From Glossina fuscipes (lineage: Eukaryota; Arthropoda; Insecta; Diptera; Glossinidae), in the NCBI RefSeq assembly GCF_014805625.2, contig NW_023998440.1:1710621-1774620 (forward strand): DNA of 64,000 bases. The letters run 5' to 3'. This document shows, in pieces, positions 13,646 to 27,030 of this stretch. The position numbers and the translations under genes are program-made. Positions within the stretch are counted from its first letter, which is position 1, and each line of letters starts with the position of its first letter. The notes beneath the pieces were generated by a model. The model was given only the letters and a program-made list of their open reading frames with translations. It did not search any database and was not told the origin of the DNA.

Positions 13646-15348
13646 ACTGAAACGGATACCCAAACAACTGAGTCATTTTTATGATATACGAAGCTGCGCA
13701 GACGCCCAGAAGCGATGAACAGATTTGATGTACTTTTCTCTACTTAAAGCATGGTCGAAAAACAAAATTCGCACTCGAAACTCATTTCAGGTGCTGAACA
13801 TTAGTGATTGAATGAATGTGTTTATGGTTGGCATTTATTTAAGGATAGAAAGGGTTTATTACTTTGATTCATAACAGTTGGTGGGGGCGTGTGCGAGTTT
13901 GTTTGTCTTTGTTAATATAAGTAAATATATGTACGTAAAAATCTCTGAATTACGTACGGGGTTTGTTTTTACTTTGTATTTGTGTTTGTATTTCCTTTAC
14001 CTTTCTTGCTGATGTCGTTGCTGTACTTATTTTCTTAAGAAATTTTCTAAAAAAGTATTCACTAAAACTTTGACTACATTTGTATAAGTATTTGCTAAGT
14101 GTACGTAAATTATTGCTATACATGTGAACAAATGCGTTGGATTGTAAATATATATCTGTATGCAAAAGTGTATTTAACAATATTATTGCGTTTATACTTT
14201 CTTCTCTCTTACAAACATACTTGGATGCGTACATATATGCGTACATATGTAAATGTGTATTTATTGGTAATGTTGTGGACTCACACATAAGGTTACCTAT
14301 GTCTATAGAAATTCAGAGGAGGAAAAACTGTTGTGTGCATGTTTGTACTTTAAATTTATACGCACGTTTATTTACTTACTTGTGTCTCTATACAAATGGA
14401 TATGAGCTCACATACGAGTGTATCTGAACTTCTTTGATCCTGTAGTAGAAACGCCTGTAACATTTTACGATTATTTTTAATGTAAACAATTTAAATATGC
14501 ATGCCTTCGAGGCATATTATACGATGCGAACGGTACACAAACAAATGTGTACATACCGTAAATACACATAAATATATTCTGTTAAATACTTTATATAGGT
14601 GTATCTCATAAAATTTCTATCCATAACCAGAGATTGTATTGCAAATAAATTAGTATCGGAAATAATTACTTTGCACCCTATCGATCGTGCGGTGCCCGTC
14701 GACAAATGTACTAATGGACTTGCAGTTGGTAACGAAGAATACATTCTTACGTCCTTATGAACGTCCGGACTGTACGTATCCATGGAGAGAGCGAGGCAAA
14801 GATTATGACACTTCAAAAGCTCCTTAACTCAGCTTACATACAGGCCGACGCATATTCCAAGCGTTGACGGGTTGTAAGGAAACGCGTTGGCTCTCTTTTA
14901 CTTCAGGTCCGCAAAAATGTGAAATTGAGATGTTTGCCCTTGTCGGCAACTCGAAACACTGTACCCTTTCCGCATTCTTTCGTTTACAAATCTTTATCGC
15001 ATTTCTCTCCCAATAGACAAACGTGAATTTTTCAAATACGATAAAGCAAATTCACTGCAGCCGATGTTCGGGTCATTTACACTGACAATATCTGGCCAAA
15101 ATTAGAACATAAGTTGCATGGGAGTCTGGGAACTTGCAAAATTTTCCGTGGAGAATCTCGACCACATATAGCGAAAGTGTCAGGTGCTCATCGGAGATGA
15201 AAGTATTGAAAACTTAGAATACCATTGGGCATTCCCCTAATATGGGCCGCGCAGCGTGGCTATGTATACATCTAGAGCAAGTATTTTGTAGAAATAAAAC
15301 AGATAGATTCAGACACCAAGTAAGTTTTTTAACAAGAGTCGGCGTGTT
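13646..15348. other. Non-coding stretch with no recognised gene
   Basis: The segment from 14640 to 15250 is less AT-rich than its surroundings and gives a few protein-like fragments on the plus strand, but no complete motif. It may be an old element. I could not assign it. Confidence 0.5.
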
Positions 15349-15400
15349 TCCCTTTACTCATTCCCTTCACTCATTACCTTCACTCATTCCCTTCAATCAT
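15349..15400 (+). repeat. 13-bp tandem repeat, four units
   Basis: Four consecutive 13-base units of the form TCCCTTCACTCAT occupy 15349-15361, 15362-15374, 15375-15387 and 15388-15400, each with zero or one substitution from the consensus. Confidence 0.9.
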
Positions 15401-15799
15401 TGCCTGCCTACCATACGACTCGTCCGTCTTTAACCCTAATCCATACTGATGGGCCCATAATTTGGAACAGACATGTCTTGAGAAGCTTCGCATATCGTTT
15501 GAGAGCAGAAGGCGCACGATCGCATTTAACAATTTCTTTACGAGCTACGAACCGGAAGAAAGTTTGTTATATAGAGGGAGAAAAAAGCCTCCATAAGATA
15601 GGAAGAACTTTGTATGTTGAAGCACTTGCATAGCCTAGGAAGACTTTCAAAAAAGCGAAAAATATATATTTGCCATTACGGGTTTTGCAATAAGTTCTAG
15701 AAACCGTCTAGAAACATTAGGAAAAGGTTTTTAGGAATAGTCTTCCCCTTTTCACAAATAAACGTCGCAGAAGGTATAATATCCGAATGGCTTACGTTA

Positions 15800-15880
15800 T
15801 CTCTTGCTTTGTTCCCTTCCGTCTTCCCCTATTCCTTTCTGATTAACACCGTGTGCCACACTCATATAAGGCACATTTTC
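15800..15880 (+). repeat. 3' fragment of the SINE-like repeat
   Basis: A CTTCCCCTATTCCTTTCTG block followed by CACCGTGTGCCACAC matches, in the same order, the 3' portion of the repeat at 7735-7940 (minus strand) and the GTGCCACACGTG block of copy 1. The 5' part of the repeat is not found upstream, so this is a partial or strongly decayed copy. Confidence 0.4.
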
Positions 15881-16001
15881 TGAATTGGTGGAGAAATATG
15901 AAAAGAGAAAAACAAATCATGTTTGAAAGTATTTTAGGCACTGTGCATTTGGATAAAAGCGGACCGCATACAGTCAAGCCTCCTGTAAGAGCGACCATTC
16001 G

Positions 16002-16165
16002 CGTCGTGTTATATAAAAAACGCGCTACAAGAAACATAGAATTAAATGGATTCGTGTCGCGTTATATGAGAGGGAAATCACTTGTAAATATGTTTGCGTT
16101 TGTTCTGCGTTGTATAAGAATCGTTATTGAAAGGAAACCGCGTTATTAGACTATCGCGTTATGGT
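16002..16165. repeat. Decayed CpG minisatellite, locus 2
   Basis: Units of the form CGCGTTATATGA plus A/G-rich filler recur. CG(C/T)G or CGTT starts lie at 16005, 16021, 16058, 16108, 16122, 16139 and 16155. Several spacings are 14 to 17 bases and one (37) is close to two units. CpG-containing units are conspicuous in this CpG-poor AT-rich setting. Confidence 0.6.
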
Positions 16166-19100
16166 AGGGTTGACTATATATACAAAAGACAAAAAATATT
16201 CAAAAGCTGGCAAATAAGAGATATGCAGCCATAGTTCCATATATAATACACGCGACTGTTGAAGTCAGTTGAAATTTATTACTTCCCTTTGTTAAGCTGG
16301 CTGTAGAGTTAAAGACTAAAAATAATGTAACTGCAATGCAATGTATCCTTTATGTAACGTATCGATGCAAGTTTTGTACAACAATTTGTTAAACGATTAT
16401 ATTTAGCAGCTATAAAAAAAGAATTGTTTTTTTTTTTTTTTTCAATCAAATCACTGAATTATTTGCGAAAAATCCTTTGAATTTGTTAAACGCTTTAAAG
16501 AATTTACTTTTAAATATATATTTTATTAAGTTTTAGTCGCCGCAAACTGTTCAACAAATGAATACAACGCATAAACATAAATAATATGAGTGTTGTTCAA
16601 ATATGTTCCGCTTGACTTTACTCGTGTTGAACACACAATTTACATTTCGGTTGCTTTATGCCATCATAAATACTTTGAATTTTTAGCCACTTTTTGGTGT
16701 TGTTGTTTTTGGGGAAAAAAAAGAAAAAAATCTTGGCGTTTGTAATTTCTGAAAAAATATACCAACAATTGTGTTATTTTGCGGTTTTGCGCCATAACGT
16801 GGTAAATACAAAAACTGATAGAAATATTTCAGCGGGGAAAACATGAAAAATATTTTTACTAAACGTTTGGTATGTTAACAACTTTTTTTCCTTTGTTTGC
16901 TCCATTGTCCATCTGCTTAGGTGCTGATAAGGAAAAGAGAAAACCAATGGTTGTACGGTTGCGGACCGTTCGCTTTACATTCCGATAACAATGAAATCAG
17001 GAAGAAAATGGCAAAGGTGGTGCGAAGAGGTTGTGACTCTTGTTAAAATTTCCCAGCACAATTAGCGAGAGAATGTTTTCCCGATTAGTGAATAATTAAT
17101 TAAAGAATTAGTCGCTAAAGTGAGATTGAGAAATTTCCAGCTTTGAGGTAAGAGGGTAAGAAGCTTATTTAGTTTAGCGGATTTCACGCTAAAGAGAGGA
17201 AATGAAATATCTTCCAGCGCACGAGGGACCTTCTTTTCAAGTAGAATGGTTAAATTTAAACGAGAAGGCTTTGTCTCTCGCGCAATAATATTACTTAGCT
17301 CTGAGTTGAGTTAACGTCATATCTTCTGGAAGTGTTATCAAGGATTAGCTCCATGAAACCCAAATCAATGGCTTTGTGACGTAATTTCAGCCTATTCCGA
17401 GCCGACATACCCCGGCCTATATTTATCTAGATGTCTTTACATTTTGCTTGTATTACACTGTTAGATGCCTTCGTCATAGCTAATCGATCTTCAAAAAAAA
17501 TTGATGCGGCAACACGACGATAAATTACTTAATACTACACTTAAAAATATGCTTGACAATCTTCTTGAATATCATTGTGCTATTATCCTATCTTCCCTAT
17601 GCAAACGTTACCCAAAAATACACTTTTTAGGATGTCAGACGGATGTTATCACTGGTACTTGATGTTACAGGAAACGATTGCTATTGACAGTTTTAAAGTG
17701 ATTGGTCGAAAGTGAATACACCGTGAACGAGCAATCACAACATTGAATAGATAAATTCAATTTCGCATTGTAATAGGACCGATCGAAGGACCGGTGGGTT
17801 ATATGTCCTCATTTTCTGAAAATAACATAAATTTTATTAAGAAACATTAATTATTGCAAGATTGTTCTTACATAAGCTAGTCTCTGTCGTTATGTGCTAT
17901 TATGGTGCGTTTTTCGCGTTGGGTATATCACGGATGTACTAGAGATCAATAGAACACTGATATAATGAGCAGAGCACTCGCTGCTCCTTTACAAAGTAAA
18001 GGACCACCGCACCTTTTTTGTCATTGTTTATAAAAATTAATTTTTGCGCAATATTAGTAAAATAAGCAAAAACAAATAACCAAATATATAATATTGCGTG
18101 TTCAAAAAATACGGGGAATATTTTCTCTGAAAAATATGTTTACCTCGTTTCCCCTTAATTGCCAAAAATTGCTAAATGCGTCAAATTTGAAAAAAACTTC
18201 ACAAGTTTCATGCGATTAGTGTACAATGAAGGACGCCGTTTGCAATTGTGTGTGTGTGTGTACTTCAAAGCAGACAACTAACTCTCCTTAATAGTTTCTA
18301 TCAACTTGAAGCAAAGAAAACAGTCACTGTTGATGAATAATTATGACGGCGTACGAATATCAAATGGACTGAAATATATATTCGCAGAGGGCCCCTATCA
18401 GTCTACAGAAAATGTTTGAAACCTAGAAGATATTTTCATCGACAACATACAATCTACCTGGCAATAAATAAAATCGATAATTTCAGATGCTAGTCTTAGA
18501 ATATATTTCTCTGGATAAATAAACAATAATAATGATAACAATAACCTTTGGCATAATAAGCTAAAATATAATCTTTATTAAAACGGCCGTCTCCTATAGT
18601 ATAGTGGCGTAAGTAAAATGGTTGGAAGCCCTCCATGAAAGTGGGTTTAAAAAAAAAAACTCGAAATATTAGACTAAGCTTTAAACTTCAGCTAGATTTA
18701 GTTGAGTTGCAGTCCTGCTTACCTTATACGGAAAGCGAGCGCTCAGCTAAATCGACCTGTAGTTTACTTCAAACTACTCCAAGCATTTATGTTAAAAAAA
18801 CTGCACACAATTTCCATGCGGCGATTAACAAACGGAAACAAAAACTTCATTGATACAAATAAACAAAGTTTTCTAATGCGTACGCAATTGTGTGCACACA
18901 TGAACAAATAAATAAATAAATAAATAAATAAATATTTTTAAGAGAACACACTTACAATCATAGACTGACTAGCAATGTTTCCAAGACACAATAGACGGTT
19001 AACAAGCAATTCGAACAATGGAAATTGTTTGTTAAACATGTCATTTGTGTTCGGAGATATGACTTTGAATGACACTTTTGTAAAAATGATTTAAAAGCAG

Positions 19101-22100
19101 ATACACACTTGATATGAACTGATTTTTACAAACTTTTCCGCATAATTGTCTCATTTATGATAGATGTCCAGAAGACGGAAAGATGATGGAGAGGGGGAAA
19201 GTGTTTTTCCATTTTTTTTTTTGGAAAAACTCAATTCTGTTAAAATCTAGGTCGAGCTTGTCAGCTTAGGAGACAAACAATTTTTAAATATTTTGAAAAA
19301 AAAAAACCGAAATTTTAAATAGATTTACAAAAGCAAATGAATGTTCATCACTTTGGTGAGTGACGAGATACATTTTGTTCTCGGCTACTGTCAACATAAT
19401 TAGAAGATCGTATAACACGCACTGAGTAAGTAGGTGGAAAGGTTTCTGGAGGAAACATTAAAATTAGACGACCGTAGACAGTGTGCATATACTTTTTTAT
19501 GTGTTCCAGGAGGAAACTGGGATATTCATTAGCCGCTGTGGACTGTGTAAAAATCGTTCAGATTTTTCTAAATTTTTGATTTGACGGCTGGTTGAGGTGA
19601 AAAATTAAACATGAAAATTAACTCATAACTATTTGTGTACCAAAGTTTATAATAATAAGTTATTCAGTTTATTTCTACTTAACGAGTGAAAATTAGTTAA
19701 CTCTTTTTAAGTTGTTCTAGTTTTCTCAGCCTATCGAGACAAGGCTTGCGACCGTTATGGCCCATTTTCAGGCCTGAAATTTCGAATATTATTTGCCAGG
19801 TTCCAGTGTTTGATATCAATTGCCAATGATTTGGCCATTTGTATGAACAAATGACCGCAGCAGACGGTCAGATAATATGACCTACTGAGGTCGTAGTCGC
19901 ACCTTGAACAAAAGATTCGTTATTTACACCGCATCCGTTATATATTTGTTGATGCTGCAAATTAAAGGACGGAATTAAGGCGGCAGACATAATACACGCG
20001 GGATTATTTACGAGCTTGTTCTTCTTTACTCGGACATACGTGTTCTTGACTTTAAGCAAGGAAGAATCTGAAGAAGCGTTCGTTCGCTTCAGTCAGAATC
20101 ATATATGTCCTTCTAAGCATGCGCCAATCAGTTGACTGTACTATGCCGACTATACTATCCGCTAAAGCCTGTACCAGCGGAGTTTTTTTCCACTTCCTTT
20201 GTTATTGTGTTGATTACGGAACGATAGGTTTTTTAAAATGTAAAAATCAGTTTTCCGGAAGATTTGTTATGAAATAATGAATAGACTATGCTGTTTTTAA
20301 GTTATTTAAGATGTCGCGCTCATTAAGAATGAGACAAAACCTCGTACTGAGTCTTATATAGTTCGCTAATGAGTGTAATAAGAACATATAAGAAGAGAAA
20401 AATAAAATATAAAAAAGAAAGAGAAAAAAGTTTGAATGGGTAATGATTAGTGAGTAACGTGTTATAGAAGCGATATTAATGAGTAGAAGGCAATTGCGCA
20501 TGGGACAACAACAAGTAATAAAACATCATATCAGAAAGGAATGTACTGAGCAAGTATCTATGTTTATTTAAAGATAAGTATAGCTTAGCTGCTGCTCTTC
20601 GTTCGTATTTAACAAACATGGAAATACGAAAAAAAAGGGAAAGCGGGTAACGCTAAACAGAAATCGGTTTTACTAAATTTGAAGATGAAACATAATCGGT
20701 AAGAGATTTGACATTTATTGCCTTAGTTGAGCTTTTAAAATTATAAATGCATTTTAACTGATAGATTGACACATATGGAAAACACTGCTCCTTTGTTCAC
20801 TATTGATCGTATATATACTCCATAGATCTCTTTTAACGCATACTTCAATGCATTTCGACAAATCCAATCTGTAGACTTTGTTGAGTCTCAGCAAATAGAA
20901 AATGCCCCAAACTGCAAATTACCTGTCGACTTAGTGTTTGAGGAATTTCAAAAGCAATGAGAGCAACAAATTATCTTAGTCATACTTGACAATTATTTGT
21001 AAAATTATAACAACATTCGGCTCCCGCGTTGGGCTCCATTTCTTGTCGCAATTTTATTATGTAATCTTATAAAGCTCAGTCGATGCTTTCTCAATTCATT
21101 CCATTTTTTTATTTTTTTTTTCTTATTTTTGTTTTCTTCTTTTCTGTGGCATCATGCTCACAGGCCTGGCGTATGTCCGTCCGTAAGGCATATTATCTGT
21201 ACTATTGGTTGTCTATTGCTTCATACTTGGTCCGTTAGTCCGTATTTCATGTGCCTTACCCACACTCACGCGCACACCCTCTCATACCCCGTCTCTACGG
21301 ATTATTTAGCTACTCATGATTCCTCTTTTTTCACTTATTTATACTTATATTAAGGACATAAGGAGCGTAAAGTTCTATATATTTATTTATTTTTTTCTTT
21401 TCATATCTTTTTTTTAATATATTTTTCAACATAAGTCAGTAAGAAAATGGAAAGAAAAATTAAAAATCATAAAAAAAGGGAGACATATAACTTTCCTTCA
21501 TTTACACACTAGACGAGGGCTTTCCCAGATTTGCTTGAAATAGGAAAGTCGGTTGAGTTCTAAATTCAATAAATGGACTTTAAGGGCAAATGGACTTAGG
21601 GAAAATCCTGCATATTGTAAATATTTTTCGAATAAGACATATTGACAACTTTTTTTTTAATATTCCCGGTGTTTAAAGGCTACCAGAACAGGCCTTTCCA
21701 GTGCCATTGTTCACTTCTGCTTCATGTACCAGGTGTGTTCACAGAAAGGATTACTTTTCAAATCTGGTGGGATGTTGGTACATATGTTCCCAACATATGT
21801 CGACATTGTCAGCCATGTTGCACTTTTAATCTGCTTTAAACATTTGTAAAGATTAGATGTGATTGTAAAGATTAGATATGTTTTGGTGTAGATGATAATA
21901 ATATACAAATGCATCATATCTAAGGGCCATTAGTAGATCAATAAAAATATGTTTCTCAAGTAATATAAAAATTCACCTTTTTGAGCACACTTCATATAAT
22001 TCGCTAAGCTTCAGCTTTTCTCAATCAATTTTGTAAGTGCAGTCTTCTTGCATAATTTCCATCCTATAGTGATTAGTTAGCTTATAGTTAATTAAAGTAA

Positions 22101-24299
22101 TTTTCAATTTTGAAATTTATTTTTAATTTTCATTACGGTATACGCACTAAACTAAATGAAAAGCCCATTAAATAAAAAATCGAAACCAATCTACGCAGCT
22201 TAAGGCACGTTTCCATTAATTTTAATTATGCGGCTGACCTCATAAGTGCATTGAATTTGAATGCAAATCCTCAACAAAGACTTACCTATCGTAAGACTAA
22301 AGCGGATCTTAACAAAAAAAAAAAGAATTAAATACGAAAAAGCACAAAACTGTCAACAATAATATCAACACCAACGCAATGAATAAGCGTAAGGCATATG
22401 CACTTAAAAGAGAAATTGTTTTGCAAATAAAATCAATTCCTGCTAAGTATTGCTTGCGCATTAAGTGCACAAATGCCGACGCGTTCATATAATGTGTTCT
22501 TTCCGAGAAATTTTCTACGTTTAGTAAACATTTTGCATAAATGAATATATATATACACACACACACAGGCACACAAAAACAAATTAGCAAACCATACCAC
22601 GTACAAATAACGTGGGATACAAAGGAACGACTAAATATTAAACGTAGCACATTAAAAGGTATAAACAAAGAGATTTGAAAAATGTGATAACAAAACAATT
22701 GCTAAAGAATTTTTTAATTGAAATTCAGCACATATGACACAAACGAAATTCAAGTGATACCGACCTTTAATTTTTTTCTTACAGAAAATTATACGTTCCT
22801 TATATTACGCTAACGCCAAAAGCTATAGCGGATTTTAAGCCCGTCAGATAGTTTTGTGTGTGTGTGTATGAATGAATGCTCCTAACATCTTAACTTTAAA
22901 CCTTAAACCAACCAACCAATTAATTGATCATCTCCGCTTTTTCACTCACAGAGTCAGCCAAAGATTTATAATGAACTTATTTTCTTGTCATTATCATAAC
23001 CATTGATCAAAGTTCTCAAGCATCACATGCGTTGTGTACTCCACATATACTTGTATATATATGTAGTATGGATATATGTAAATGCATACACTTGGCAAAC
23101 CAATAATAGCCACCATAAGAGAAAAACAGTCATTTCAATTTCGCTTATGGCAATAAAGACATCATCATAATGTACCAGAAAACGGCGAAAAAAAAGAAAA
23201 CTGTAAATGTATCAAAAGTTTCTTTTAACCCTAAAGAGCAAACTAAAGCAATGGACCGTTTCATCTGCACTCTGCATACATATGTTTATTAAACATAAGA
23301 CGTAGTAACCCATAAAAAGTGGCGCACAAATCTGTTCAAACTTTATATTCATATTTCAGTACATTTTCAAATATAATTTAATGTTTGTTCTCCACTTTTG
23401 TAACAATAATACTAATGTTAATACAACCCGCCGATCTTCTGGTAAACTACTAAAGGAAATATTGCGTCGTTTACATTAAAATGAACGGAAAGATTACTTT
23501 GATTTGTTGTACTAAAATTAATTAGAAGAATACGTAAGAAAAAACCCAAGCAAATTCATAGACTTGTGTACAGAGATGACGATGATGGCTTTCATAATGA
23601 AAGGCCACGAACCGGACAAATGTGTCTACATTAGTATATCACAGGAACAGCAAGTAGAGTGTGATCATAAATGGATTTACTTTCAAAAATTTAATGAATT
23701 AAATGACGTCTTCTTAACCCAATTGTAAAAGAAAGACCAACAGAAAATCACATATTTATGTCTATTCGAAGCAATGATCAACGCAGGAAACGATTTTATG
23801 AATGCAGGAAACCTTTATATGCATATTGATGTTAACATAAATTTAGAATTTCGAGTTGTTAGACTTACACATACCACTGTGGACAGAAAATAGGGGCAAA
23901 GTCGATTTTGCAGTTCCATGCCACAAAAATTGTGAAAGATTGCTGCTTACAAAACATGCGGTAATGCTGTTCAACTCTGGAATCCCTCCTGAACCTGCAG
24001 CAAAGAGTTGAGGTCTCTTATACTGCTTTAGTAGTCTCTTCAGCTGGGGAATGTAATAGATGCGCCCTCTTTAAAGTTGTGAATATTGAAGTGTTTGGTA
24101 ATATTTTATGCTGTAAAGGTTGATTGTAAAGCTAAATTGTTGAGAAGGAAATGCAATATGAACTAGTGTCTATAATAATATTAGACAGGTGGAGCACATG
24201 GTTGTAGCCAAGAAGGAAGATTGCTAGGTCATCAGCTTCGAAATCAGGTGAAAATATACAAATTTAATGTCGTATTATTAGATCGGTTACATAATTTTG
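16166..24299. other. AT-rich non-coding stretch with no recognised gene
   Basis: About 8 kb with microsatellites only: (GT)n near 18248-18262, (AAAT)n at 18905-18934, TA/CA runs near 22545-22570 and (GT)n near 22855-22870. Open frames of 55 to 70 codons near 23.5 and 23.9 kb look protein-like but are within chance expectation and match no family I know. Confidence 0.55.
18905..18934 (+). repeat. (AAAT)n microsatellite
   Basis: About seven tandem AAAT units. Tails like this end many insect SINEs, including the tRNA-like copy at 52.5 kb, but no SINE head was recognised upstream. Confidence 0.88.
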
Positions 24300-24895
24300 T
24301 CACGAGTGCTTTAAAAGCCCCCAAAAAGTGTCGAAGGGTTCGAAGCAGTTAAAACAACTGTTTCCTGCTTCCGATAATCGCATTACAAATCTAGCAAAGC
24401 GCGACTGCTTTAAGTCGTCTAGAGCAATAGCTAATGAAATTTAAATTGTTGTCTCACTCCGAACTGGTGATCGACGTTTATTAGGTGTCCATCTGCTAGG
24501 TAGAGTAGCTCGGTCGTTTGCTCAGAAAACTTAATTTGGAGGAGAGGAGAAGCTGTGCTTTAGTCTATAAAAAGTGATGCAGACCAGAAGGTAAAGAGAA
24601 GTAGAAAGATATACTTTTGAATGACGAAACAAAAATAAATTGGTTTCGAAATGATGCGGGAACAAGTATACTTCAGGTTTCTTTTGGGAGAGTATCCGAT
24701 ACAACTAAGAGAAAACATTACGGATAAATTTGATGAAAATGAAAACTTAATGAAAACTGCAAGGCTACCATATGTCGAAGGAAGTATTCGACTGTTATGG
24801 ATATCATTGTATGGCCAAGTCACTCTCCCGGTCTCAATCCTGTTGAGAATTCTTGGGGAGAACTAAAGTGCCGCGTAGTAATAAAAAAGGAATAG
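24300..24895 (+). pseudogene. Tc1-like transposase, internally deleted relic
   Basis: This is the remains of a DD34E cut-and-paste transposase. From about 24364 one frame, with a single stop, reads as the second helix-turn-helix region of Tc1 proteins: DNRITNLAKRDCFKSSRAIA, then LRTGDRRLL and LLGRVARS, the usual RRL-GRVAR stretch. Near 24611-24660 comes ILLNDETKINWF, matching the SDES/T-KFNLF segment that holds the first catalytic Asp (here NDE). From about 24782 the frame reads STVMDIIVWPSHSPGLNPVE and continues NSWGELKCRV, the signature around the catalytic Glu. The middle of the catalytic domain, including a clear DNDPKH block, is shortened and only weakly recognisable near 24730-24775. 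The full protein would be about 340 residues and this relic is clearly shorter. Terminal inverted repeats were not found by eye. Non-functional. Confidence 0.9.
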
Positions 24896-27030
24896 TTTGT
24901 TAAGGTAGATTTGCTTTGAGTAGGTTCAGCAATTTCCATTATTTAACTCGCTTTGTCCTTTCCATCCTTTGTTAGTAACTGTTTCAAACTCTCAACAAAT
25001 TCAAATTAACAAATAAGACTGTGGTCGCATCTTCTACACTCATCGCGTGTATCGTAAAAAGAAGTACAACAGAAAATAACAGTGAGCCACGGCTTATCAT
25101 TATGTATCTTAAAACACGAGTTTTCAAAGCAAATCGTTATAAGGGAATTAGGCGAGAAAGTGTTACGATCCCGACTGTCTTCAAGAGCGTTCATTCTTGG
25201 GTGAAGAGTTACCATTAGACTAAATTGCAGCCTGTTATTTAAGTATAAAAATACAGGACGAACTGACAAACATCGTGTGATTCGTTTGCTATGATAAAAT
25301 GTGGGCATGAAAAAAAGAATTAAATAATTAAATGTTAATATTTTGTAATAATGGGTGAGCGAACTTTCTCCATTTTTGTATAGATCAATAACGTACAGTG
25401 CAGATGTAGGATCGTACATAAAATGCAAACCAAAGTCGCTACGCTTTCATGCTTTTAAAAACAGATGAGTTGTTGACGCATTCAGCGCATTTCCAACACC
25501 AATCTGACTGCAAGAGTTTTCAATGCTTTTGGCAAATTTAAGGACGATAAACTAAGTTTTCCGATTAGGAGAATATTTTCCACTGGCATACAGCTGGATA
25601 GTCATGTTAAGATTTATTCAGAATTTGTTCATTGACCGATAAAATATAAACATATTATAGGAGCCTGAAGGTTTTTTTATGACTAAATAAATCTGTCTTT
25701 CCTTTCGTAAGAGTTAAGTATGAAAATATAAAAATAGTTTTCATGGAATCGGATTATGATGGCATTTTTTTGCATTTGCTGCGCTAGACCCCTTTTATCC
25801 GACATTATGCTAACACATTTCCGGAAATTATGGCCGTCGATCAGTTATTTGCTGATGGAAAGTTTATGATTTCACGGTTTAAAATATAATACATAGGGAT
25901 TTAATTAATGACTGTAGAGGAAATACGGAAACAAGCACAAATAAATCACCGATATTCCTGTAGTGAACACACATTCATAACCATCTAAAATTGCCACGAG
26001 TTGACTAATTCTCTACATGTTACAGAGAAGTAAGATATAAAAGATTTGCCCGGAAGTGACTGTGATTTTTTTGCATTATATCTGTTTTCTCTGTTTCGCT
26101 TATTTCTTCGCTTCATTTGTTCACATTACCCAGGAAGGAATTCAGAACCTCATGCAAATGTGTGAAAAGTTTATAAAAACCTAGCTTTAAATGCGTATAT
26201 AATAGCGTCACAGAACACTAATTGAATTGGCTTTTAAATTACTTAGAAAAGAAAAGATATTCCTTTATGCGTCAACCACCGAACGATAGGGATCTTGGAT
26301 AGGATTTTGTTAAGTTTCAGAGAAACCATATATGTTTTTAATAAATATCATATATCGTCAGGCAGCTGCCTTGGGCTTATGCGATGAACTTTCCTCGCAA
26401 AACGTAAAAAGTTAAGAGTTTGTACCGAAAATCTGCGAAATCATTCAAGAACACAGATAGTACTGCGTGAAGTGAGACCCCCTACGTTTGCGAAAGTAAA
26501 AGAAAAGAGCTCCCTTTTATCATAAGTCGTATCCTGGAATAGGCTTATAGCTATAAAAGTGTCCACAATGACTTTACAAGAGGTCATACAGCATGAGTAC
26601 ACAAATTGAAAAAATCGTCCCACTCAACAGCATCAATCATTTTATTTTTAAAGGCGGTGAGCATAGAAGATCCGCTGATTTCCTCGTTTGTTTCTTTTAA
26701 TGTGACCTAGAAAAAGATAGAAACGTCAATCACAGCGCAAGATCTTCTGTTCTAGTCGCGTATCGAGGACTTGGAAATTTTAAAGCCTCTATAAAATACC
26801 GATTCAATTACAAGAAAAGAGACCGGACGACGTCATATAGAAGCTCTTTATTCGCGGGGTATATGTGACGCGAATACAGAAACGGTGAATACGGAATGGT
26901 AACTTATATGGGATTATAGGCGATACGTCCCTAGGTGACAAAATAAAAGAAATCAAATATATAAAAATATACTTTGTTCATTGAATAATACGCTCGCCTT
27001 CATTCTGTTTGTTCGCATTCTCAAAAACAC
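24896..27030. other. Non-coding stretch with no recognised gene
   Basis: A 140-codon open frame on the minus strand (25006-25428) has no recognisable domain, signal peptide or homologue known to me and probably arises by chance. Nothing else stands out. Confidence 0.5.

Noticed and set aside
13195..13676. Three overlapping minus-strand open frames of about 130 codons
   Set aside because: All arise from the CT-rich strand of the purine block, where stop codons are rare. The predicted Phe/Ser/Leu-rich peptides are low complexity.
15060..15230. Fragment ESRPHIAKV, reminiscent of the mariner NARPH-AK box, and a downstream C-LIGDE segment
   Set aside because: Only a handful of residues match, with no other mariner or retrotransposon landmark in frame nearby.
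15500..15560. AFNNFFTSYE, reminiscent of the piggyBac DNFFTS box
   Set aside because: The flanking residues do not fit piggyBac proteins and no second motif is present; a short coincidence is the simpler explanation.
23522..23988. Two consecutive protein-like plus-strand frames of about 57-68 codons just upstream of the Tc1 relic
   Set aside because: They resemble no transposase segment or other family, and frames of about 60 codons are common by chance here. Lying next to a real relic is not evidence.
25006..25428. A 140-codon minus-strand open frame, and a similar one at 29226-29648 on the plus strand
   Set aside because: No domain, no splice context and no homologue recognised. In AT-rich sequence with six frames over 64 kb, frames this long are expected occasionally.
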